A stretch of DNA of 64,000 nt from Mesorhizobium sp. Root102. GTDB lineage: Bacteria > Pseudomonadota > Alphaproteobacteria > Rhizobiales > Rhizobiaceae. The stretch lies in contig NZ_LMCP01000023.1 in assembly GCF_001425625.1 (NCBI RefSeq), positions 187,428 through 251,427 of the forward strand. Direction: 5' to 3'. The translations under genes and the position numbers were made by a program. Within the stretch, counting starts at the first letter, position 1. The number at the start of each line of letters is the position of its first letter. Shown here one piece after another: positions 58,396-64,000 of the stretch. The notes beneath the pieces are model-generated. The model was given only the letters and a program-made list of their open reading frames with translations. It made no database searches and was not told the origin of the DNA.

Positions 58396-58545
58396 CTAGG
58401 GTTTGTCCTCCTCATCGAGCAAGATGCGCTCCGCCGCGCCGTCGAGATCTTCGTATTGGCCTGCTCGGAGCGACCACATGAAAGCCGCGAGACCGACCAG
58501 CCCGAGCAGGATAGCGACGGGGACGAGGACAACAAGATAGTTCAT
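58396..58545 (-). CDS. ccoS: cbb3-type oxidase assembly protein CcoS (FixS)
   Basis: A 49-aa single-helix protein starting at ATG 58545. MNYLVVLVPVAILLGLVGLAAFMWSLR AGQYEDLDGAAERILLDEED is the CcoS layout: one membrane helix then GQ-[YF]-[ED]-DL-[DE]-[GT]-[PA]-A-x-R-I-L-L-D. It is needed for cofactor insertion into the cbb3 oxidase. It overlaps the ccoI gene by 4 bp, the usual arrangement at the end of the fix operon. It is too short for most ORF finders. Confidence 0.92.
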   Translation of the reverse strand: MNYLVVLVPVAILLGLVGLAAFMWSLRAGQYEDLDGAAERILLDEEDKP

Positions 58546-60824
58546 CGACCGGCGACCGCTGCCGCCCGCGTCAAAACCGGCGCGTGAGGGTTGTCGTTAG
58601 ATCGAGAAATCGAAGCCTGATGAAGCCGCATGGCGTTCGCCACGACGAGCACTGACGAGAGGGACATCGCAACTGCCGCCAGGAGCGGCGTAACCAAGCC
58701 ACTGACGGCGAATGGCACGGCAAGCGCATTGTAGGCGACCGCGAGCACAAAGTTCTCGCGCACCAAGCTTCTTGCCTTCCGGGCGATGTCGAGCGCCGTC
58801 GCAACAGCCGAAAGGTTCTCGTGCAGGAACACGAAGTCGGCGGCGCTACGGCCGATGTCTGCGGCGGCGGCGGGCGCCATCGAAACATGAGCGGCCGCCA
58901 ACGCCGGGACATCGTTAAGCCCGTCACCGACCATGAGCACCTTACGGCCCGCTGCGGCGAATTCTCGGATACGGGCAAGTTTTTCCGACGGCAGCAGTTC
59001 GCCTGCCGATTGGCTGACGTCGAGTTCCGCTGCCAGCCTCTCGACTGTTTCGGCGCGGTCACCTGAGTGTATCTCGACTGGAAGATCCAGCCGGTGCAGA
59101 TGCCGCACAACCTCCTTGGCGCCTGGGCGAACGCGGTCTTCTATCTCGAACGTTGCGAGCATGGAGCCGTCGCTGGTCAGCACGACGACAGACCTGCCTT
59201 CCGCAACCGTATATTCCAAGCGTCCGTCGGCGAGTGCCCAGGCGGGCCGGCCGAGGCGAAAGAGCCTGCCTTCCATACGGCCCTCGATCCCCAAACCAGC
59301 TGTCTCGCGAACTTCCTCGAAGAGAGCCGCGCTCCCTGCCGTTCCGGCAGCGGCGATCGCACGGGCGGCAGGATGCCTCGACCCGGCCGCAAGGGCGGCC
59401 GCGATTGACAGTGCCGCTTGCGGGATCGTGCCGGAATTAACGACGCGCGGCCTGCCCAGAGTAAGCACGCCGGTCTTGTCGAACAGGACGGTGTCGATCT
59501 CGGCTAGACGCTCCAGCCCCGAACCGTCCTTGACCATGACACCTAGCTCGAACAGCCGCCGCGCCGCCATCACCTGGACGATCGGCACCGCGAGGCCGAG
59601 CGCGCATGGACAGGTGATGATGAGAACCGAGATCGCCACCGTAACGGACATGTGCCAGTCGCCGGTCGAAAAGAGCCAGCCGGCGAACGAAAGCGCGGCG
59701 ATCGTGTGCACGACCGGCGAATAGAGCGCGGCGGCGCGATCGGCCAGCCGCCGATAGCGCGCCCGGCCGCCTTCGGCGACCTCCATCAGCCGGACCATTT
59801 CAGCAAGAAAAGAATTCTCAGTGCGCGCTGTGGTTCTGACGGTGAGTGGACCGGTAAGATTCATGACGCCTGCCTGAACTTCGCTCCCCGGCGTTGCCGG
59901 GCTCGACACGCTTTCGCCAGAAACCAGCGACCGGTCGAGGTCGGAGCATCCCGTTTCCACCACGCCGTCGAGCGGAATACGGTCGCCCGGGGCGACGAAC
60001 AGAAGGGCGCCTGGCTCGATTTCGGCCAACGGCATGTAACGGCGCGTTCCGTCCGTCTCGATCAGCGTCGCGCCGGCAGGGACGAGACGCGCGAGCCCGG
60101 CGACGGCAGACCGCGCTCTTTCCCGCATCAGATGGTCAAGCGTGCGACCGATCAGCAGGAAAAACAACAGGGTTGTGGCGGCGTCGAAATAAGCGTGCTT
60201 GGCGCCCTGCACGGTGTCGTAGAGGCTGAGGCCAAAAGCCAGCGTCACGCCGATCGAGATGGGGACGTCCATGTTGGTGCGACCATGGCGCAAAGCTCTC
60301 CAGGCCGAAGCATAGAAAATGTTGCCACTGTAAAGGATGGCGGGCAGCGCCAGCATGGCGGAAATTATGTGGAACGCCTGCCGGGTCCCCTCGTCGGCGC
60401 CAAGCCAGACGGATACGGAAAGCAGCATGATGTTCATGGCGCAGAAGCCGGAGAGCGCCAGAGCTTTGAGAAGACGCGACAACTGGCGATCGGTCCTGTC
60501 GGCCTCGAAGGAATGAAGATGCGCCGGATAACCGATCCTCTCCAACGCGCCCGACATGTCGGGCGCGACATCCGCAACCGCCCGCCAGCGGACCACAACC
60601 CGCCTGGTGGACAGGTTGACGCGCGCGCTGGTCACGCCCTCCAGGGCGGAAAGCGTCTTCTCCACGGCAGTGATGCAGGCGCCACAATGGATGCCAGGAA
60701 CAGAAAGATCGGTCTGGCGGATACCGTCGCCGAGATCGCGGCTCGACAGGAGAATTTCCTCGGGCGCGATCGGTGGCGGCGGTTCGAATTCGAGCCTGGC
60801 CTCGGCGGGCGAGCAGCAGGACAT
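58542..60824 (-). CDS. ccoI: Copper-translocating P-type ATPase CcoI (FixI)
   Basis: A 760-aa P1B-type ATPase. ATG 60824 gives MSCCSPAEARL, with an early Cys pair typical of CcoI. The metal-binding domain has VPGIHCGACITAVEKTL (CxxC). The copper-transport helix has TCPCALGLAVP (CPC), the phosphorylation site is FDKTGVLTLG, the HP motif is SRHPAARA and the hinge is MVGDGLNDVPALAAAHVSMA. It delivers copper for cbb3 oxidase assembly. It overlaps ccoS by 4 bp. A start at 60872 would overlap the neighbouring DUF2189 gene and is not preferred. Confidence 0.95.
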   Translation of the reverse strand: MSCCSPAEARLEFEPPPPIAPEEILLSSRDLGDGIRQTDLSVPGIHCGACITAVEKTLSALEGVTSARVNLSTRRVVVRWRAVADVAPDMSGALERIGYPAHLHSFEADRTDRQLSRLLKALALSGFCAMNIMLLSVSVWLGADEGTRQAFHIISAMLALPAILYSGNIFYASAWRALRHGRTNMDVPISIGVTLAFGLSLYDTVQGAKHAYFDAATTLLFFLLIGRTLDHLMRERARSAVAGLARLVPAGATLIETDGTRRYMPLAEIEPGALLFVAPGDRIPLDGVVETGCSDLDRSLVSGESVSSPATPGSEVQAGVMNLTGPLTVRTTARTENSFLAEMVRLMEVAEGGRARYRRLADRAAALYSPVVHTIAALSFAGWLFSTGDWHMSVTVAISVLIITCPCALGLAVPIVQVMAARRLFELGVMVKDGSGLERLAEIDTVLFDKTGVLTLGRPRVVNSGTIPQAALSIAAALAAGSRHPAARAIAAAGTAGSAALFEEVRETAGLGIEGRMEGRLFRLGRPAWALADGRLEYTVAEGRSVVVLTSDGSMLATFEIEDRVRPGAKEVVRHLHRLDLPVEIHSGDRAETVERLAAELDVSQSAGELLPSEKLARIREFAAAGRKVLMVGDGLNDVPALAAAHVSMAPAAAADIGRSAADFVFLHENLSAVATALDIARKARSLVRENFVLAVAYNALAVPFAVSGLVTPLLAAVAMSLSSVLVVANAMRLHQASISRSNDNPHAPVLTRAAAVAGR

Positions 60825-60837
60825 TACTGTCGCCTTG

Positions 60838-61644
60838 TCAACGCATTGCCTTGTACGCGTGCCAAGTGGCATGGCCGAGTAACGGGAAGATGACGATCAG
60901 AGCGAGGAAGCCGGTCCCCACGCTCAGCCCGAACAGCACCAGCACCACCAGGCCCCAAACGAGCATCGGCAGGATGTTGTTCCACACCATCGCCATGCTG
61001 GTTGCCATGGCGGTCAGTGCGTCGATTGGCCGGTCAAGCAGCATCGGGATGGAAAAGACGCTGATGGCGAAGCCGAAGGCGGCAAACAGGCCGCCGATCG
61101 CGCCGCCGACCACCAGCATGGCAACCCCCGTTGGCGTGGTGACGATCAACTGCGTTATATGGTCGAGGCCTGGAAACGGCCGCAAGCCGAAGAAAAGCGC
61201 ATATATCAGCACGGCGGCCCGCATCCACAAGAGCATGAGCAGGCAAAGCAGCAACCCGGTGAAAAAGATCTGGGCGCCGGCCCGCCGCCATCCATGCAGC
61301 ATCGATCCAAGGCTCGGTGTTCCGCCGGCCTCGAGAACGCGACTCTTCTCGTACAGCCCAACCGCCGCTACCGGCCCGACGATCATAAACCCGGCGAGCG
61401 CCGGGAACAGGATATAGTCCCATCCGAAAGCGAACAGCGTCCAGACAAATACCGCCGAGACGGCAAAGACGACAAAGCCGTAGGCGAGGCTCGGGCCCGG
61501 TCGCATCCAAAGATCGCTCCAGCCGGCCGCCAGCCATGACAGGCAGGCGCCTGCTGGCAGGTTGCGCTGGCGGGCCGGATTGCGCGTTTCCTCGATACCG
61601 GAAAGTTGCGTCAGCAGGCCATAGGGGCGTTCCGTGTCACTCAT
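60838..61644 (-). CDS. DUF2189 family membrane protein
   Basis: A 268-aa protein with about six helices. Signatures are LSWLAAGWSDLWMRPGPSLAYG, followed by LAGFMIVGPVAAVGLYEKSRVLEAG and FAISVFSIPMLLDRPIDALTAMATSMAMVWNNI, matching the DUF2189 pattern (G-x-x-D, GP-x-x-A-x-G-LYE-x-SR, and S-x-P-x-LLDR). The function is unknown; members occur near cbb3 oxidase genes in several alphaproteobacteria in my recollection. Here it stands exactly where fixG/fixH usually are, between ccoP and ccoI, so a role in oxidase assembly is plausible. Confidence 0.88.
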   Translation of the reverse strand: MSDTERPYGLLTQLSGIEETRNPARQRNLPAGACLSWLAAGWSDLWMRPGPSLAYGFVVFAVSAVFVWTLFAFGWDYILFPALAGFMIVGPVAAVGLYEKSRVLEAGGTPSLGSMLHGWRRAGAQIFFTGLLLCLLMLLWMRAAVLIYALFFGLRPFPGLDHITQLIVTTPTGVAMLVVGGAIGGLFAAFGFAISVFSIPMLLDRPIDALTAMATSMAMVWNNILPMLVWGLVVLVLFGLSVGTGFLALIVIFPLLGHATWHAYKAMR

Positions 61645-61661
61645 AATTCACTCCTGAAACC

Positions 61662-61859
61662 TCAGCAGTCCGACTGCGCCGCGCGATAGACCCCGCTTCC
61701 GTGCAGCGGTTCCTTCAGATGCGCCACGCAGCCGGGCTGGGAGGTCATAGCCACATAGACGAGATGAGCGTTGGCGCCACAGAAGATCGCGACGCCTGCG
61801 CCGACCAGCACCCATACGATCCAGTAAACCGGCTTTCTGCCGCCCGCTCGATCACTCAT
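61662..61859 (-). CDS. 65-aa single-helix protein of the cbb3 operon (possibly a short FixH-like protein)
   Basis: A small protein with one helix VYWIVWVLVGAGVAIFCGANAHLVYVAMTSQPG and a short tail ending YRAAQSDC. The stretch from the end of the helix (A-N-A-H-L-V-Y-V-A-M-T-S-Q-P-G) resembles the end of the FixH membrane helix (N-x-x-x-x-Y-x-A-x-x-S-x-P-G), and two cysteines lie near the end. It is 13 nt after ccoP and 17 nt before the DUF2189 gene on the same strand, so it is in the operon. A shortened FixH substitute is an inference from pattern only. Confidence 0.8.
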   Translation of the reverse strand: MSDRAGGRKPVYWIVWVLVGAGVAIFCGANAHLVYVAMTSQPGCVAHLKEPLHGSGVYRAAQSDC

Positions 61860-61872
61860 AGCAACGCCGCAC

Positions 61873-62754
61873 TCACGGATTTTCCACGCCTAACGAATGC
61901 ACGTACAGGGCGAGAATCTTAATGTCGGTGGATGATAGACGCTTGCCCCAGGTCGGCATATGTCCCTGACGTCCGCCGTGAATGGTTGCCACGATAGTCT
62001 CGATATCTCCGCCGTAGATCCAGTATTTGTCGGTCAGGTTCGGCGCACCGACATCGGCGTTTCCTTTAGCGTTCTCACCATGGCAGGCCGCGCAGGTTGT
62101 CAGGAATACCTGGCGCCCGGCATCGATAGTATCGACGTTTTCGGGTGTGGCGTCGTCCGGATTGCTCAGTGAATGGACGTAGACGGCGACATTGTTCAGT
62201 TGCACTGGATCCAGCATCTCGTCACGGCCGAAGGCGGGCATTTGCGAGACACGGCTGTCGGCATGCGCGCTGTTGACGCCCACGCTGATCGTCTGGGCAA
62301 TCGTTTCCGGTCCACCGCCCCAGATCCAGTCGTGGTCGGCGAGGTCGGGATAATTGCTGCCGCCGCGTCCGTCTCGTCCGTGGCAGGCGGCACAGTTGTC
62401 GCCGAACAGGCGGTGGCCGGTCTCCTGGACGATTTTCATCAGTTTCGGATCGGCTTGGATTTCATCATAGTTCTTCTTCTCAATCGCCTCGACCCACGGC
62501 GCGCGCGCCGCGTTCGCCTCGACCAGCCTTTCGGCGACCATCTTGTGCTGGTCGGTATCGAGCAGCCCGTGCGTGTAGGTGGTGCCGAGCGGCCAGGTGG
62601 GCATCAGGAACCACCAGAGCACGGCAAAGACGTGGGTGACGATCAGGAAGATCAGCACACCCCGCGGCACGGGCGTGTCGAGCTCGGTGATGCCGTTCCA
62701 TTCGTGCCCAGTGGTTTCGCGCCCGCTTACCGGATCGATCTCCTCTACCGCCAT
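61873..62754 (-). CDS. ccoP: cbb3-type cytochrome c oxidase subunit III (diheme)
   Basis: A 293-aa diheme cytochrome. The N-terminal helix is RGVLIFLIVTHVFAVLWWFLMPTWPL. Two heme c sites are CAACHGRDG and CAACHGENAKG, with axial methionines likely in SQMPAFG and GHMPTWG. The order helix, then two cytochrome c domains, is that of CcoP (FixP), which passes electrons from the bc1 complex to CcoO. It overlaps ccoQ by 10 bp. Confidence 0.96.
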   Translation of the reverse strand: MAVEEIDPVSGRETTGHEWNGITELDTPVPRGVLIFLIVTHVFAVLWWFLMPTWPLGTTYTHGLLDTDQHKMVAERLVEANAARAPWVEAIEKKNYDEIQADPKLMKIVQETGHRLFGDNCAACHGRDGRGGSNYPDLADHDWIWGGGPETIAQTISVGVNSAHADSRVSQMPAFGRDEMLDPVQLNNVAVYVHSLSNPDDATPENVDTIDAGRQVFLTTCAACHGENAKGNADVGAPNLTDKYWIYGGDIETIVATIHGGRQGHMPTWGKRLSSTDIKILALYVHSLGVENP

Positions 62755-62915
62755 GGCCTGTCATCCTGCTCGAGAATATCCTTCTTGGCCGCGTTGAAGC
62801 GCGCGCGATTGGCGGGCCGGTAAGCGTAGATGACGACCGCCACCGCGAAGGCGATCAGATAAAACAGCCCCCAGCTCTTGGCGAGCGCGACAAGCGTATC
62901 GTGGCTCACATCCAT
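62745..62915 (-). CDS. ccoQ: cbb3-type oxidase subunit IV
   Basis: A 56-aa subunit. ATG 62915 with GAGGAG 6 nt upstream gives MDVSHDTLVALAKSWGLFYLIAFAVAVVIYAYRPANRARFNAAKKDILEQDDRPWR, with one helix and the CcoQ signature (Y-x-x-A-x-x-x-x-x-x-Y-A-Y-[RW]-P-x-x-[RK]-x-x-F-x-x-A). It stabilises the complex. It overlaps the ccoP start. Confidence 0.93.
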   Translation of the reverse strand: MDVSHDTLVALAKSWGLFYLIAFAVAVVIYAYRPANRARFNAAKKDILEQDDRPWR

Positions 62916-62925
62916 GGTTCGCTCC

Positions 62926-63681
62926 TCAACCCCCGTTGCCGCCGACTTGGGGCGCGCCAGCCGCCTGCTCGCGGCTTGCCGCATCCGTCAGACGTCCGAG
63001 TACCTGCAGATATGCCACCAGCGCGTCCATCTCCGTGACTTCCGTCGTTACGCCGTCGAATGCACTCACATCGGTCGCTTCGCCATAGCGCTTGACGACG
63101 CCCGTGGCGAAATCGCTGTCCGGCGTCGCCTGTCCGTAAGCGTCGCGCGCGGCATTGGCGATCATATCATCGGTGTAGGGCACGCCCAGTTCGCGCAGCA
63201 CCGCCAGATGTTGGCCCAGATCGTCCATCTCAAGGGGTGTGCGCTCCAGAAACGCATAGGCCGGCATGTTGGATTCGGGCACCACGCTGCGCGGGTTGGT
63301 CAGGTGCGCGACTTGCCAGAAGTCGGAATACTTGCCGCCAACGCGAGCGAGATCGGGGCCGGTGCGTTTCGATCCCCACAGCATCGGATGGTCGTATTTG
63401 GATTCGACCGCGAGCGAATAGGGACCGTAGCGCTCGACATCGTCGCGCAGCGTGCGGATCATCTGGCTGTGACAGGCATAGCAGCCTTCGCGCTCGTAGA
63501 TGTTACGGCCGGCCAGTTCGAGCGGCGTGTAGACACGCATGTCCGGCGCGTCCTCGACCGTCTGGTGAATGGTAAAGAGTGGCGCGATCTCGACGATACC
63601 GCCGACGCTGGCCGCGGCAATGATCGCCAGCACCAAGCCGATTGCCGTTCGTTCGAGCTTGCGGTGGAACAGTTCAGGCAT
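62926..63681 (-). CDS. ccoO: cbb3-type cytochrome c oxidase subunit II (monoheme)
   Basis: A 251-aa membrane-anchored cytochrome. It starts at ATG 63681 (MPELFHRKLERTAIGLVLAIIAAASVGGIVEIAPLF). Heme site CYACHSQMIR, R-T-x-x-D-x-x-R-Y-G-x-Y-S-x-x-x-E, and GPDLARVGGKYSD are all diagnostic of CcoO. It is 4 nt from ccoN and 10 nt from ccoQ, confirming one operon. Confidence 0.96.
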   Translation of the reverse strand: MPELFHRKLERTAIGLVLAIIAAASVGGIVEIAPLFTIHQTVEDAPDMRVYTPLELAGRNIYEREGCYACHSQMIRTLRDDVERYGPYSLAVESKYDHPMLWGSKRTGPDLARVGGKYSDFWQVAHLTNPRSVVPESNMPAYAFLERTPLEMDDLGQHLAVLRELGVPYTDDMIANAARDAYGQATPDSDFATGVVKRYGEATDVSAFDGVTTEVTEMDALVAYLQVLGRLTDAASREQAAGAPQVGGNGG

Positions 63682-63685
63682 CGGT

Positions 63686-64000
63686 TCACTCCGCAGGGGC
63701 AGGCGCGACGCCGGACTGGGCCGGTCCATCGCCGACGACGGCGGCGGCCGGCGCGCCGCGCGCCGTCATCCAGATATTGTAGCAGGCCACAATCGCGCCG
63801 AGCAGGAACAGCAGGCCGCCGAAGGCGCGCGCGATATAATAGGGATACATCGCCACGAGCGTGTCGACGAAGGAATAGGTGAGCGTTCCGTCTTCAGTGT
63901 AGGTCCGCCACATCAGACCTTGGATGATGCCGGAATTCCACATCGCAAAAACGTAGATCAGGGTCCCTGCGAGCGCGAGCCAGAAATGGACCTCGACAAG
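63686..64000 (-). CDS. ccoN: cbb3-type cytochrome c oxidase subunit I, C-terminal part (5' end outside window)
   Basis: The frame runs off the right edge, so only about 104 C-terminal residues are seen. They are LVEVHFWLALAGTLIYVFAMWNSGIIQG, LMWRTY and SFVDTLVAMYPYYIARAFGGLLFLLGAIVACYNIWMT, the last two helices of CcoN (FixN), the catalytic heme-copper subunit. A proline/alanine tail follows. The start and the operator region lie beyond the window. Confidence 0.93.
   Translation of the reverse strand, partial: LVEVHFWLALAGTLIYVFAMWNSGIIQGLMWRTYTEDGTLTYSFVDTLVAMYPYYIARAFGGLLFLLGAIVACYNIWMTARGAPAAAVVGDGPAQSGVAPAPAE

Overview
The window is GC-rich, tightly packed DNA from an alphaproteobacterium of the Rhizobiales, most likely Mesorhizobium or a close relative. 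This is inferred from the gene families and their order, not from a database match. Supporting signs are the aa3-oxidase subunit IV gene next to a three-gene proton-translocating transhydrogenase, a FYDLN-type acidic protein beside aroA-cmk-rpsA, an Omp25/RopB-like porin, a CGNR regulator, interspersed palindromes of a type common in rhizobia, and EcfG-type promoter motifs (GGAAC-N16-CGTT).

Layout. 1-3.1 kb: end of a LacI-type regulator, a 2-hydroxyacid dehydrogenase, a small secreted protein whose start codon lies inside a strong hairpin, and a porin. 3.1-10.1 kb: a gamma-glutamyl amidohydrolase, a TRAP uptake system (binding protein on +, permeases on -), a zinc alcohol dehydrogenase, a glyoxalase fragment and an orphan LivH permease. 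10.1-18.9 kb: a CGNR regulator with a lipoprotein, a 1164-aa indolepyruvate:ferredoxin oxidoreductase-like enzyme, a membrane GGDEF-EAL protein and a LuxI/FeeM-like acyltransferase preceded by a lux-box-like sequence. 19-28 kb: aa3 oxidase subunit IV, pntAA-pntAB-pntB, a membrane hydrolase, a 25-aa peptide with a membrane protein, and gyrB. 28-35 kb: a caspase-like protein, FMN reductase, cytochrome P450, an NDUFA9-like reductase, DoxX and a small secreted protein. 35.3-43.3 kb: a basic-amino-acid-type ABC importer with an Ldh-family reductase, divergent from a DDAH-like amidinohydrolase, a ThDP decarboxylase and an SDR; together these look like a guanidino or basic amino acid uptake and catabolism locus. 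43.4-48.3 kb: housekeeping rpsA, cmk, aroA, a FYDLN protein and tRNA-Ala(GGC).

Directly after the tRNA the character changes. There are remnants of a recombinase and of IS110, IS256 and IS5 transposases, then an HWE kinase/response regulator pair behind a canonical EcfG promoter, a MacB/Dev-like ABC exporter, a hemerythrin, a DUF6448 protein, a Crp-family regulator and a cbb3 oxidase cluster (ccoNOQP, ccoI, ccoS). The cluster has a 65-aa protein and a DUF2189 protein where fixG and fixH normally stand. This looks like an acquired, partly decayed respiratory/stress island beside the tRNA gene. ccoN runs off the right edge and the LacI gene off the left edge.

Functional links: the pnt genes set the NADPH/NADH balance; the cbb3 cluster provides low-oxygen respiration, and the neighbouring hemerythrin and Crp-type regulator fit oxygen or NO handling; the TRAP and ABC importers are each paired with dehydrogenases or decarboxylases that could process the imported compound.
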